Part shown: in pieces, positions 29,892 through 38,732 of the stretch | Layout of the letters: each line of letters opens with the position of its first letter | How positions within the stretch are numbered: position 1 is the stretch's first letter | Source of the DNA: Nocardia cyriacigeorgica GUH-2 | Lineage (GTDB): Bacteria > Actinomycetota > Actinomycetes > Mycobacteriales > Mycobacteriaceae | NCBI RefSeq assembly: GCF_000284035.1 | Contig: NC_016887.1 | Location: 2,666,001 to 2,730,000 of the forward strand | Direction of reading: 5' to 3' | DNA: 64,000 bases | The notes under the pieces: generated by a model | The model's input: only the letters and a program-made list of their open reading frames with translations | Database searches by the model: none | Told to the model about the DNA's origin: nothing | Program-made: the position numbers and the translations under genes

Positions 29892-30623
29892 ATGACCACT
29901 TATCTGTCGGCCGAGTCGATCACCCACCTGGCGCTGCTGCCCGGTTTCCTGGACCCGGTGAACCTGCTGAATTCCTTCGGTACCTGGATGCTCGTCGGCC
30001 TGCTGGCCGTCGTCTTCATCGAGTCCGGGCTACTGTTCCCGCTGCTGCCGGGCGATTCGCTGCTGTTCACGGCCGGACTCATCGCAGCCTCGAAATCCAC
30101 CGAGATCGAGCCGTTCGCGCCGATCTGGTTGCTGCTGATCCTGATTCCGCTGGCCGCCATCGCCGGGGATCAGGTGGGCTACTTGATCGGAGCGCGCGGC
30201 GGCACCGCGCTGTTCAAGAATAACGATGCCCGGCTGTTCAAGAAGAAGTACATCGACGAGTCGCACGAGTTCTTCGAAAAGCACGGGCCGATCACCATCG
30301 TGCTGGCCCGCTTCGTGCCCATCGTGCGCACGTTCGCGCCGGTCGTGGCGGGCGCGTCGGGTATGCGGTATCCGGTGTTCGCGCTCTACAACGTCGTCGG
30401 CGGCGTGCTGTGGGGTGCGGGCGTCACCTACCTGGGCTATCTGCTCGGTCAGATCGCGGTGGTCCGCGACAATATCGACCTGATCTTCCTGTTGATCGTG
30501 GCGGTGTCGGTGCTGCCGATCGTCATCGAGGTGGGCAAGCGCATGCTGGGGAACCGCGCGTCCGCCGAATCCGGTGCCGCGGAGCCCGAATCCGCCGAGG
30601 CCGAGGAATCCGTGCGGTACTGA
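29892..30623 (+). CDS. DedA family (VTT domain) membrane protein
   Basis: This 243-residue protein has the DedA signature ESGLLFPLLPGDSLLF, GDQVGYLIGARGG and the amphipathic region FVPIVRTFAPVVAGASGM. DedA proteins are thought to move undecaprenyl phosphate or other lipids across the membrane and support resistance to cationic compounds. ATG 29892 lies 9 bases after TACTGT (29877-29882), so the transcript may have almost no leader. The C-terminal tail is rich in Ala and Glu. Confidence 0.92.
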   Translation: MTTYLSAESITHLALLPGFLDPVNLLNSFGTWMLVGLLAVVFIESGLLFPLLPGDSLLFTAGLIAASKSTEIEPFAPIWLLLILIPLAAIAGDQVGYLIGARGGTALFKNNDARLFKKKYIDESHEFFEKHGPITIVLARFVPIVRTFAPVVAGASGMRYPVFALYNVVGGVLWGAGVTYLGYLLGQIAVVRDNIDLIFLLIVAVSVLPIVIEVGKRMLGNRASAESGAAEPESAEAEESVRY

Positions 30624-30810
30624 AGGCCATCGGTGCGCGGGCCGAACGCTCGCCGGCCGGCCATCGGGTCGAACCGGATGGCCGTACACACGGCCGCGTC
30701 GTTCACCCGCCCGCTGCTGCGCCGCCGATATCGTTGGGCACCCGGTCCGGCGTCGCTCGACCGCACCGATCGGGTGCCTGTCCCGCCGTCGTTCCAGCCA
30801 CGGAGAACCG

Positions 30811-30894
30811 ATGAAACGCGCGTCGCGTAAAGGCCGAAAGCCCGGGCCGCCCCCGGCCGACCCACTCCCGAGACCGAGACCGCGCCCGTGCTGA
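30811..30894 (+). CDS. Possible 27-residue basic leader peptide
   Basis: ATG 30811 follows CGGAGAACCG, a good ribosome site. The peptide starts MKRASRKGRKPG, is rich in Lys, Arg and Pro, and ends in Cys. Its stop at 30892-30894 overlaps GTG 30888 of the next gene, which has no clear site of its own. Translational coupling is therefore plausible. No domain is recognised. The upstream gap 30624-30810 shows no other gene. Confidence 0.4.
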   Translation: MKRASRKGRKPGPPPADPLPRPRPRPC

Positions 30895-32252
30895 CCGCGG
30901 CGAGCATTGCGCTCGGAATCCTCGTCGTCCTGCTCATCACCGCCCTGACCGGGTACTTCGTCGCCCAGGAATTCGCCTACATGGCGGTGGACCGGTCCCG
31001 GTTGAAGGCACGCGCCGCAGCGGGGGACAAGCCGGCCGCCCGGGCGCTTGGCGTCACGCGGCGCACCTCGTTCATGCTCTCCGGTGCGCAGCTGGGTATC
31101 ACCGTCACCGGTCTGCTCGTCGGCTATGTCGCCGAACCGTTGATCGGTCGCGGGCTGGGCGAGCTGCTCGGCGGAGTCGGTGTGCCCGCCGGCGCAGGAA
31201 TCGCGGTCGGCGCGGTACTGGCCATCGCGTTCTCCACCCTGGTGCAGATGCTCTTCGGTGAGCTCTTTCCGAAGAACCTCGCCATTGCCAGACCCGAGCC
31301 GGTGGCGCGCCGGCTCGCCACCTCCACGACGGTGTATCTGAAGCTGTTCGGCTGGCTGATCTGGTTGTTCGACCAGTCCTCGAATGTGCTTCTGCGCGCG
31401 CTGCGCATCGAACCGGTGCACGACGTGGAACACTCGGCCACCCCGCGCGACCTCGAGCACATCGTCGCCAGCTCGCGGGCGGCCGGTGAGTTGCCGCGCG
31501 AGCTGTCGACACTGCTCGACCGGATCCTGGACTTCCCGACCGCCGACGCCGAGCACGCCATGATCCCGCGCTCGCGCGTCGACACCGTGCACCTCGATGA
31601 TCCGGTCGCGCAGGTGCTGGCGCGCATGGGCACCGGACACACCCGATACCCGGTCGTCGGAACCTCGAGCGACGACCTGCGCGGCATCATCCATCTGCAC
31701 GACCTGCTCGACGGCTCCGCGGCGGGCACGGCCGCCCAGCATCTGCGTCCGGCCGTCGTGGTCCCGGGTTCACTGGCCTTGCCCGAGGTCGTCGCGCAGT
31801 TGGATGCGGCCGGTGACGAGATGGCGCTGGTGGTCGACGAATACGGTGGGTTCGCCGGCATCGTCACGATCGAGGACATCGCCGAGGAGCTGGTCGGTGA
31901 GATCGCCGACGAGCATGACACCGGGCCTGATACCGGCATCGTCGCCGAGGGGGACGGCTGGGTGGTGGCCGGGGATGTCCACCTGGACGAGATCGAACGT
32001 GTGCTCGAGGTCGAACTGCCCGCCGGCGATTACGAAACCATCGCCGGGCTGGTCATTTCCGCCTACGGCGGACTGCCGGAGCCGGGGACGCGGGTCGAGA
32101 TCGCGCTCGCACCCAGCGGCGCCGACTACCTCGACGGACACCCGGCGGGCGAGCGCAGCCTGGAGGCGGAGGTCCGGGCGGTGGCCAAACATGTGCCGGC
32201 CTCGGTGTTCATGACCCTGCGGACCGAGCGTCAGGTGGCTGGTGATGAGTAA
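30888..32252 (+). CDS. CNNM/CorC (hemolysin) family membrane protein
   Basis: This 454-residue protein has an N-terminal DUF21/CNNM transmembrane domain (GYFVAQEFAYMAVDRSRLKA; GAQLGITVTGLLVGY; GELFPKNLAIARPE), then a CBS pair (about 220-340, including EYGGFAGIVTIEDIAEELVG) and a C-terminal CorC_HlyC domain. Family members export Mg2+ or Co2+ or regulate Mg2+. It forms a co-transcribed pair with the next gene, as in many actinobacteria. Confidence 0.92.
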   Translation: MLTAASIALGILVVLLITALTGYFVAQEFAYMAVDRSRLKARAAAGDKPAARALGVTRRTSFMLSGAQLGITVTGLLVGYVAEPLIGRGLGELLGGVGVPAGAGIAVGAVLAIAFSTLVQMLFGELFPKNLAIARPEPVARRLATSTTVYLKLFGWLIWLFDQSSNVLLRALRIEPVHDVEHSATPRDLEHIVASSRAAGELPRELSTLLDRILDFPTADAEHAMIPRSRVDTVHLDDPVAQVLARMGTGHTRYPVVGTSSDDLRGIIHLHDLLDGSAAGTAAQHLRPAVVVPGSLALPEVVAQLDAAGDEMALVVDEYGGFAGIVTIEDIAEELVGEIADEHDTGPDTGIVAEGDGWVVAGDVHLDEIERVLEVELPAGDYETIAGLVISAYGGLPEPGTRVEIALAPSGADYLDGHPAGERSLEAEVRAVAKHVPASVFMTLRTERQVAGDE

Positions 32253-33276
32253 TCCGTGGGTCGTCGCGGTCGTCACGATCGGATTGATCGCGGCCAGCGC
32301 CTTCTTCGTCGCCGTCGAATTCGCCCTGATCGCCGCACGGCGCCATCGTCTCGAAGACGCCGCCGTCACCAGCACCGCCGCCCGGGCCGCGCTGCGCAGT
32401 TCCGCGGAACTGTCGGTGCTGCTGGCGGGTTCGCAGCTCGGCATCACCGTGTGCACCCTGGCGCTCGGTGCGATCACCAAACCCGCGGTGCACCATTGGC
32501 TCACGCCGTTGTTCGACGACGCCGGCGCGCCGTTGTGGGCCGCCGATGTGGCCGGGTTCGTGCTGGCGCTGGTGATCGTCACCTTCCTGCACCTGGTGGT
32601 GGGGGAGATGGCGCCGAAGTCGTGGGCGATCGCGCATCCCGAGCGGTCGGCCACGGTGCTCGCCATCCCGATGCGCGCCTTCATGGCCGTCACCCGACCG
32701 CTGTTGCACCTGCTGAACCAGATGGCGAACTGGTGCCTGCGCCGGGTAGGGGTGACGCCGGTCGACGAAGTCGATTCCGGACAGGACCCGGCCGCGTTGC
32801 GCCACCTCGTCGAATATTCCGCCACCGCGGGCACTCTCGACGAACGCTATCGCGGCAACCTGATCAGCGCCCTCGAGCTGGAGCAACTGACCGTCGGTGA
32901 CCTGATGCGCCCGGACACCGATCCCGACGCGGTGGCGCCCAGCGCGCACCGCGACGAGATCCAGGCGGCCTCGCGCGCCACCGGCCACCTGCGGCTGCTG
33001 GTCCGCGACGGCAACGACTTCCGAGGCGTGGTGCACGTGCGCGACAGCCTCACCGCCCCGCCACAGTCCACCGCAGCGGAGCTGATGCGACCGGTGCTCA
33101 CACTGTCCGTGGACACACCCATCTACGAAGCGCTGCACACCATGCGCGAGACCCGCACCCATCTGGCGGTGGTGACCGGCGAAACCGGCGGCATGGCCGG
33201 GCTGATCACCATCACCGATGTGCTGCGGCGCCTGCTGCCCACCGCGACGGGCGAGCCGGATCAGCGGGTGGTGTAG
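32245..33276 (+). CDS. CNNM family membrane protein with CBS pair, short form
   Basis: The 343-residue protein has the same CNNM domain (FFVAVEFALIAARRHRLEDA; GSQLGITVCTLALG; GEMAPKSWAIAHPE) and a CBS pair, but it ends after GLITITDVLRRLLP and lacks the CorC_HlyC domain. ATG 32245 overlaps the preceding gene by 8 bases; GTG 32242 is an alternative. The two proteins probably work as a heteromer. Its 3' end overlaps the convergent SDR gene by 16 bases. Confidence 0.9.
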   Translation: MSNPWVVAVVTIGLIAASAFFVAVEFALIAARRHRLEDAAVTSTAARAALRSSAELSVLLAGSQLGITVCTLALGAITKPAVHHWLTPLFDDAGAPLWAADVAGFVLALVIVTFLHLVVGEMAPKSWAIAHPERSATVLAIPMRAFMAVTRPLLHLLNQMANWCLRRVGVTPVDEVDSGQDPAALRHLVEYSATAGTLDERYRGNLISALELEQLTVGDLMRPDTDPDAVAPSAHRDEIQAASRATGHLRLLVRDGNDFRGVVHVRDSLTAPPQSTAAELMRPVLTLSVDTPIYEALHTMRETRTHLAVVTGETGGMAGLITITDVLRRLLPTATGEPDQRVV

Positions 33277-34013
33277 CCGCCGTTGGCGAAGATGGTCTGG
33301 CCGGTGATCCAGCCGCCGTCGGTGACCAGGAATTCCACCAGCGGCGCGATGTCGTCGATGCGGGTCAGGCGCCCACCCATCGCCTGCGATTTGTGGAACT
33401 CGACGCGCTCCGGGGTTTCCTGCGGGTAGAAGAACGGCGTGTCCATCGGGCCTGGGGCGACATTGTTGACGGCGATGCCGCGCGCGGCGAATTCCTTGGC
33501 GGCGGCGCGGGTGAAGTGTTCGACCGGGCTCTTGGCACCGGCATAGGTGGAGTAGCCGTCGGTGAACGCGGCCAGCAGTGAGGTGACGACGGTAACGATG
33601 CGTCCGCCGTCGGCCAGCCGTTTGCCCGCTTCTTGCAGGAAGAAGTAGGCGGCCTTGGCATTGATGTCGAACATGGCGTCGTACTCGGCCTCGGTGGTGT
33701 CGAGGATCGGTTTGCGCAATACCTTGCCGACAGTGTTCACAGCGATATCGACGGTGCCGAACGCGTCGGCGGCGGCGTCGAACAGAGCGGTCACATTCGC
33801 CGGCACGGTGAGGTCGCCCTGGTATGTGGCCGCTTTCGCGCCCGCTGCTTCGATGGCGGCCACGGTCTTCTCGGCGTCGGCTTCGGTGCTCGCGCTGTTG
33901 TAGTGCACCAGCACGTTGGCACCGCGCTCGGCGAGGGTGGTGCTGATCAGGCCGCCCAGGTTCTTCGCGCCCGCGGCGACGACGGCGGATTTGCCTGCCA
34001 GTGTGTCGGTCAT
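33261..34013 (-). CDS. SDR family oxidoreductase
   Basis: This 250-residue SDR has AAGAKNLGG at the cofactor site, NTVGK in place of NNAG, YAGAK as the active site and NNVAPGPMDTPFF. Loss of the usual first Gly pattern (TGxxxGxG) is notable, but close relatives share it. The substrate is unknown. AAGGG lies 8 bases before ATG 34013. It is divergent from a lysR gene, which is likely its regulator, with the inverted repeat CAAG-CAGTA-CTTG at 34102-34114 between them. Confidence 0.85.
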   Translation of the reverse strand: MTDTLAGKSAVVAAGAKNLGGLISTTLAERGANVLVHYNSASTEADAEKTVAAIEAAGAKAATYQGDLTVPANVTALFDAAADAFGTVDIAVNTVGKVLRKPILDTTEAEYDAMFDINAKAAYFFLQEAGKRLADGGRIVTVVTSLLAAFTDGYSTYAGAKSPVEHFTRAAAKEFAARGIAVNNVAPGPMDTPFFYPQETPERVEFHKSQAMGGRLTRIDDIAPLVEFLVTDGGWITGQTIFANGGYTTR

Positions 34014-34127
34014 CGTTGTATCCCTTGCTCGGTCGTTGGTTTCGCTACCGACGCTAGGACCAGGCTTCACAAATGGAAAACAGATCTTCAGCGTAGTTTC
34101 ACAAGCAGTACTTGTTAGCCTTGCTGC

Positions 34128-35087
34128 ATGGCTGACGACGTGCTGGATCCGCGTCGGCTCCGGCAATTCCTGGCGGTCGCCGAGCACATGAACATGAGCC
34201 GGGCAGCGGCCGAACTGCATCTCACCCAGCAGGCGGTGAGTAGCACGATCAAGACCCTCGAACGGGATCTGGGGGTGCGGTTGCTGCATCGGTCCGGCCG
34301 CCGGATCTCGCTGACTCCGGCCGGTGCGGCCCTGCGCGCGGGCGCCAGGCCGGTGATCGATGCCGCGGCGGCGTTGGCCCGCGACACCAGGCAAGCCGCC
34401 GATGCCGGTCGACGAGCCCACCTGGCGATCGCCCACACGCCGGCGATCTCCTCGGAGGAGGTATTCGACCTGACCGCCGGGGTGCGCGCCGCATACCCCG
34501 ACGCCTCGATCACCGCGCGCCCCTGCTTTCCGGACGAACTCGTCGCCGCACTGCGCGACGGGTCGGCCGACGTGGCATTGCGGCGCGGCGCCACCTCACC
34601 CGACGACGTCGCCGCCGCCGTGATCGCCTACACCCCACTGCATGTGGCCGTGGCGGCCACGCACCGGCTGGCGCAGCACACCACGCTGACGATGGACCAG
34701 CTGGCCGGCGAACGGCTCATCGTGTGGGGCCCGCCCGGCACCTCGTTCTACGCCGACTACCTGCTGTCGGTGTGCCGGCGCGCCGGATTCGAGCCGCCCG
34801 TCGTCGTCAACCACATCCAGGGCACCGCGCCGACGACCGCGGTGATCGGCAGCGACTGCTTCGCCTTCGTGACCGCCGAACCGGGCACCTATCACCACGG
34901 GCAGGCGGTGGTGCGCTCGATCGATCAGCCGCCGGTCGCCCCGGTGCAGGCGCTGTGGTTGCGGCACACCGAATCCGCGTTGCGGCGTGCGTTTCTCGGT
35001 GGGCCGCAGGCGTCACAGGATGGGGCGGCCGCCGGTGACGGCGAGGCGGGCGCCGGAGATGTAGCTGCCGTCGTCGCAGGCGAGTAG
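34128..35087 (+). CDS. LysR family transcriptional regulator
   Basis: The 319-residue protein has the LysR helix-turn-helix (LRQFLAVAEHMNMSRAAAEL, TQQAVSSTIKTLERDLGVRL) and a type 2 periplasmic-binding-like effector domain. The -10 box TAGCCT (34116-34121) ends six bases before the ATG, so the mRNA is probably leaderless. The last 25 or so residues are low-complexity (Ala, Gly, Asp) and lie opposite the 3' end of the next SDR gene. It probably regulates the divergent SDR gene. Confidence 0.92.
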   Translation: MADDVLDPRRLRQFLAVAEHMNMSRAAAELHLTQQAVSSTIKTLERDLGVRLLHRSGRRISLTPAGAALRAGARPVIDAAAALARDTRQAADAGRRAHLAIAHTPAISSEEVFDLTAGVRAAYPDASITARPCFPDELVAALRDGSADVALRRGATSPDDVAAAVIAYTPLHVAVAATHRLAQHTTLTMDQLAGERLIVWGPPGTSFYADYLLSVCRRAGFEPPVVVNHIQGTAPTTAVIGSDCFAFVTAEPGTYHHGQAVVRSIDQPPVAPVQALWLRHTESALRRAFLGGPQASQDGAAAGDGEAGAGDVAAVVAGE

Positions 35088-35852
35088 GACGTAGGCGGCG
35101 GCCAGTTCAGCGGGCTGGCCGGCGCGGCCGAGCGGGACGTCGTCGCCGAAAGCGGTGACCTTCTCCACCGGCATGGTCGACGGGATCAGCGGAGTCCAGA
35201 TCGGGCCGGGCGCCACGCTGTTGACGCGGATGCCCTGCTCGCCCAGCATCTGGGCGAGGCTGGCCGAGAAATTGGCGATCGCTGCTTTGGTCGCGGCGTA
35301 GGGCGCCAGCGTCGGGGAGGGCATGTCGGAATTCACCGAGGAACTGCCGATGATCGACGAGCCAGGCGGCATATGCGGCACCGCGGCCTTCACCAGATGG
35401 AAGTAGGCGCCGACGTTGACCCGGAAGGTGTAGTCGAATTCCTCGGCGCTGATCTCATCGAGCGTTTCGTGGGTCATCTGATAGGCGGCATTGCTGACCA
35501 GCACATCGATATGCCCGAATTCGCGCACGGCGTGCTCGATGACGGCGCGGCAGTGCTCGGGATCGGCGAGGTCGCCGGGCACCAGCTCCGCGCGCCGGCC
35601 CGCCTGCTCCACCAGCTCCGCCACTTCCTGCGCGTCTTCGTGCTCGTCGAGATAGGAGATGAGCACATCGGCGCCTTCGCGGGCGAAGGCGATGGCGACC
35701 GCCCGGCCGATACCGCTGTCGGCGCCGGTGACCACGGTGGCTTTGCCGGTCATCTTGCCCGAGCCGCGATAGCTGTCCTCCCCGCAGTCCGGGCGCGGCT
35801 GCATCTGTGCCTGGATGCCGGGAACCTTTTGCTGCTGTTCGGGAAAGCCCAT
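35013..35852 (-). CDS. YghA/GSP39-like SDR oxidoreductase
   Basis: The 279-residue protein has the long N-terminal tail with QQQKVPGIQAQMQPRPDCGE and SYRGSGKMTGK found in the general-stress SDR group. It carries VTGADSGIGRA, SNAAYQ in place of NNAG, and YAATK. These enzymes reduce aldehydes or sugars under osmotic or desiccation stress, as far as known. It follows the glucose dehydrogenase gene by 21 bp in the same operon and overlaps the lysR gene by 75 bp tail to tail. Confidence 0.88.
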   Translation of the reverse strand: MGFPEQQQKVPGIQAQMQPRPDCGEDSYRGSGKMTGKATVVTGADSGIGRAVAIAFAREGADVLISYLDEHEDAQEVAELVEQAGRRAELVPGDLADPEHCRAVIEHAVREFGHIDVLVSNAAYQMTHETLDEISAEEFDYTFRVNVGAYFHLVKAAVPHMPPGSSIIGSSSVNSDMPSPTLAPYAATKAAIANFSASLAQMLGEQGIRVNSVAPGPIWTPLIPSTMPVEKVTAFGDDVPLGRAGQPAELAAAYVLLACDDGSYISGARLAVTGGRPIL

Positions 35853-35873
35853 GGTGGTGTCCCTTCTCAGCGG

Positions 35874-36929
35874 TCAGTGCGCATCGAGGGTGATGACGAC
35901 CTTGACGTCATCGGGGTCGGGGGTGAACGCATCGGCGAACTTCGCCACGGGGAGGCGGCGGGTGATGAGGCGGTCGAGCCAGCCCGGGTCGGCGGCGGCG
36001 ATGGCGTCGGCGGCGAGATGGTAGTGGCGCAGGTTGGCATTGACCGAGCCGACGACGACGTCGTTCTCCAGCACGATGTCGCGATGCATCGCACCCGCGT
36101 CGACGTCGATCAACCGGCCCATCGGTGATACGCCGGTCAGGCACACCACGCCGAAGGGGGCGGTATTGCCCATGGCGGCGAAGACCACCTCGTTGGCTCC
36201 GGTCGCTTCGATGATGATGTCGGCACGCAGCCGTTCGGCGATCGCGGCGGCGTCGCCGTGGTGGTAGGTGGCGCCGAGATCGCCGACCAGGCGCGGTTTG
36301 ACGCCGTGCTCGACGCGGTCCAGCACGTGGACGTCGAGTCCGCGTTGGCTGCCGAGCAGCGCGGCGAGCAGACCGATCGGGCCGGCGCCGGTGACCAGCA
36401 CCCGCGCGGGCTCGAACCAGCCGCGCTCGCCGATGCGTTCGACCTGCTCCCACGCCTTGGCGACCACGCTCGCCGGTTCCATCAGCACGCCCGCCCGCTG
36501 CAGCCGCGGATCGAGGGCGACCGCGTATTCGGGCTCCACACACCACTGTTCGGCGGCGTAGCCGTCGAGTTCCTTGATGCCGCGTTCGGTGTAGCGGCCG
36601 TTGCGGCAATTGTCGAACTCCCCGCGCGCGCACGCCCCGCATGGCACCGGATCGGGGCGGCGCACGACGCCAACGACGAGGTCACCGGCGGCGAAATCGC
36701 TGCCGTCGGGCGCGGTACGCACCCGGCCCAGGGATTCGTGGCCGAGGATCAGCCGGTCCTTGCCCGGTGGTGGCCAGCCGTAGCCGGCGCCGGCGATCTC
36801 GCGGTCGGTGCCGCAGACACCGACCGCGACACCGTCGACGAGCAGTTCACCCGGGCCGGGTTCGGGCTCGGGCAGCTCGTCCAGCCGCAGTGATTCGGTG
36901 CCGTTCGGGTCGACGGTGAGCGCGCGCAT
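35874..36929 (-). CDS. Glucose 1-dehydrogenase-like medium-chain dehydrogenase
   Basis: The 351-residue zinc MDR has VGVCGTDREI, ILGHESLG and the sugar-dehydrogenase motif NCRNGRYTERGIKELDGY; the Rossmann motif is VTGAGPIGLLAALL. The structural-zinc lobe shows only three Cys (PCGACARGEFDNC), so the second zinc may be missing. It probably oxidises an aldose with NAD(P)+. A stress-type promoter ends 10 bp upstream, leaving almost no leader. Confidence 0.85.
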   Translation of the reverse strand: MRALTVDPNGTESLRLDELPEPEPGPGELLVDGVAVGVCGTDREIAGAGYGWPPPGKDRLILGHESLGRVRTAPDGSDFAAGDLVVGVVRRPDPVPCGACARGEFDNCRNGRYTERGIKELDGYAAEQWCVEPEYAVALDPRLQRAGVLMEPASVVAKAWEQVERIGERGWFEPARVLVTGAGPIGLLAALLGSQRGLDVHVLDRVEHGVKPRLVGDLGATYHHGDAAAIAERLRADIIIEATGANEVVFAAMGNTAPFGVVCLTGVSPMGRLIDVDAGAMHRDIVLENDVVVGSVNANLRHYHLAADAIAAADPGWLDRLITRRLPVAKFADAFTPDPDDVKVVITLDAH

Positions 36930-36938
36930 GCTGCCGGG

Positions 36939-36963
36939 CTACCCGTATCGCGGCAGGTCATGC
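36939..36963 (-). promoter_or_regulatory. Stress sigma-factor (SigB/SigF-type) promoter of glucose dehydrogenase operon
   Basis: On the minus strand GCAT (36963-36960), 15 bases, then GGGTAG (36944-36939). The whole block GCATGACCTG...CGAT..GGGTA matches the promoter at 38121-38145 at 20 of 25 positions. Confidence 0.5.
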
Positions 36964-37111
36964 GTGGGGAGCGAGTCATGCTGGCGGACAACCGGTTCGC
37001 CGGTGGAGTGGGCTTCGGAAAAAGTTGCGGTCTCGGTGATTAGCCCGGCCGAGTCCGGGAATCGCACCCCTCGAGGCCGGTGACGGTCTCACAACCAGAA
37101 AGGAGTACGAG

Positions 37112-37312
37112 ATGGCAGACTCCAAGAACCCTGGTCAGTTCGGCAATCGTCCGGACACGGAGGAGCAGGCTCGCCGCGGTGGGCAGGCCAGTACGGGTAG
37201 CTTCGGCGAGCGCAACGCCGCCGACCCGAGCCAGGCCGGCCGCAAGGGCGCCGAAGCTCAGCCGACCGAAGCGAAGGCACGCGGTGGGCAGCACAGCCAC
37301 GGCGGTCACTGA
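37112..37312 (+). CDS. KGG-repeat stress protein (con-10/GsiB-like)
   Basis: The 66-residue hydrophilic protein has the repeats ARRGGQAS, GSFGERNAADPSQAGRKGAE and ARGGQHSHGGH, variants of the KGG motif. Such proteins resemble plant LEA proteins and protect cells in osmotic or drying stress. AAAGGAG precedes ATG 37112. Neighbouring genes are also stress-type. The promoter is not clearly seen in 36964-37111. Confidence 0.9.
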   Translation: MADSKNPGQFGNRPDTEEQARRGGQASTGSFGERNAADPSQAGRKGAEAQPTEAKARGGQHSHGGH

Positions 37313-37471
37313 CCGCCGGCCACCGGATGCCGACGGTCGCCGGTAGCGGCGACCTGAGACGGACCCGGCGTCGCCACGTTTTCCCGAACCCCTCCGGGAG
37401 GCGTGTGCGCGCCGGGTCCGTCGTCGTCTACCGGGAGAATGCGCTCCATCGAGCCCGGAAACATATGCGAC

Positions 37472-38071
37472 CTAGTGCCCGTTGTGCCGGTGGACGCTGC
37501 GTGCCGAGTTCATCTCACCCAGTCGTCGCCGCATCGGCGCCACCAGCCACACCACGACGAACACCGCGGCCGTCGCCGCGCCGGTGACGATGGCCGCGAC
37601 CGGCCCGACGACCACGTCGACGATCAGCGTGGTCACCCCGCACATCGCCACACCCAGCAGCGCCAGCCCGGCCAGTGTGTAGCGATGCGCCGCGGTCACG
37701 ATCGTCTGCAAGCGGTGCCGGCGAAACAGCAGCCGATGCCACGACACCGGCGCGACCAGGAAGATGGTGCCGCCGACCGCCGCGCCCGCGGTGACCAGAT
37801 ACACCGCGCGCATGCCGCTGTCGAGCGAATCGAACGAGGACTGGAACGGCAGGATCATCAGGAAACCAGTCAGCAACTGCACGCCGGTCTGGAGGACGCG
37901 CAGCTCTTGCAGCAGGTGCGCCCAGTTCCGGTCTAGTCGTTGCGTAGGGGTTTCGGCACGAGCGTGCCAGTTCCAGGTGTCGTGGTCGGCGCCCGCGGTG
38001 GAACTACCGCGTCGTATGCCCGCACGTCGTGGACGGGCATTACCCGTGGAATGTGTGCGACGTACCGGCAT
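37472..38071 (-). CDS. DUF6328 family membrane protein
   Basis: The 199-residue protein starts with a basic, low-complexity N-terminus. The conserved ETPTQRLDRNWAHLLQELRV and QTGVQLLTGFLMILPF follow, with four predicted membrane helices. The family has no known function. GAGGAAAG lies before ATG 38071. A stress-type promoter at 38121-38145 would give a leader of about 43 bases. Confidence 0.85.
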   Translation of the reverse strand: MPVRRTHSTGNARPRRAGIRRGSSTAGADHDTWNWHARAETPTQRLDRNWAHLLQELRVLQTGVQLLTGFLMILPFQSSFDSLDSGMRAVYLVTAGAAVGGTIFLVAPVSWHRLLFRRHRLQTIVTAAHRYTLAGLALLGVAMCGVTTLIVDVVVGPVAAIVTGAATAAVFVVVWLVAPMRRRLGEMNSARSVHRHNGH

Positions 38072-38120
38072 GACTTTCCTCTGTGCTCACTGCGACGGTC
38101 CGGGTGGACCTGCTTGCCGC

Positions 38121-38145
38121 GTACCCGCATCGGTCCAGGTCATGC
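38121..38145 (-). promoter_or_regulatory. SigB/SigF-type promoter of DUF6328 gene
   Basis: GCAT (38145-38142), 15 bases, then GGGTAC (38126-38121), reading leftward. It is very similar to the glucose dehydrogenase promoter. Confidence 0.5.
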
Positions 38146-38203
38146 CCGCGATACGGGTGTGCGACCCGGGCGCGATGAGATCGCCGTAGCTCGACCGCCG
38201 GGC

Positions 38204-38228
38204 GATTCGGTGGCTGCGCACCGGGTAC
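38204..38228 (+). promoter_or_regulatory. SigB/SigF-type promoter of ChaB gene
   Basis: GATT (38204-38207), 15 bases ending GCACC, then GGGTAC (38223-38228). The form is the same as at 40630-40654. Confidence 0.5.
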
Positions 38229-38297
38229 GCGATCGATATCGGAGCCGTCCGGCGATCTCGCACGGCCGGGCGCCTACCAGCAGAAAGGAGCTCTGCG

Positions 38298-38720
38298 ATG
38301 CCGAAGACAACCGCACGCGGTGAGGCCAAGCGCTCGGAGTTGCCGAGCACACTGCAGCGTTCGAGTGAGAAGGCACAGCGAACCTTCGCCAAGGCCCACG
38401 ACGCCGCTCTCGAGGAGTACGGCAGCGAATCACGGGCACACCGGGTGGCCTACAGCGCGCTCAAGCACAGCTACGAGAAGGTCGGCGACCACTGGGAGCC
38501 CAAGGAGCGCCGTGGTCCGTCCGACGAGCGGGCCGAGAGCGGCGGCCCGAACGCGACGGGCGGCACCGCCGAGGGCGTGAACGCCAACGCGACCAAGAAG
38601 CACCTGATCAACGTTGCCGGACGGCTGGAGATCGCCGGTCGCTGGAAGATGACCAAGAGCGAACTCATCGACGCCATCGAGAAGACCAACCGGCGCAAGA
38701 CCGCGGCCCGGCGCCGCTGA
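38298..38720 (+). CDS. ChaB-like protein with C-terminal Rho-N/SAP-like domain
   Basis: The 140-residue protein has a ChaB domain at about 12-72 (ELPSTLQRSSEKAQRTFAKA; AYSALKHSYEKVGDHWEPK) and a small helical domain at about 100-135 (KKHLINVAGRLEIAGRWKMT; KSELIDAIEK) like Rho N-terminal or SAP modules that bind nucleic acid. ChaB was first linked to cation transport, but its real role is unclear. AAAGGAG precedes the start. It is divergent from the DUF6328 gene, each with a stress-type promoter. Confidence 0.88.
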   Translation: MPKTTARGEAKRSELPSTLQRSSEKAQRTFAKAHDAALEEYGSESRAHRVAYSALKHSYEKVGDHWEPKERRGPSDERAESGGPNATGGTAEGVNANATKKHLINVAGRLEIAGRWKMTKSELIDAIEKTNRRKTAARRR

Positions 38721-38732
38721 CGCCGCGCGGCC

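Noticed and set aside
36978..37043. A 21-codon ORF (starting MLADNRFAGG) before the KGG gene
   Set aside because: No ribosome site or similarity was seen; too short to support.
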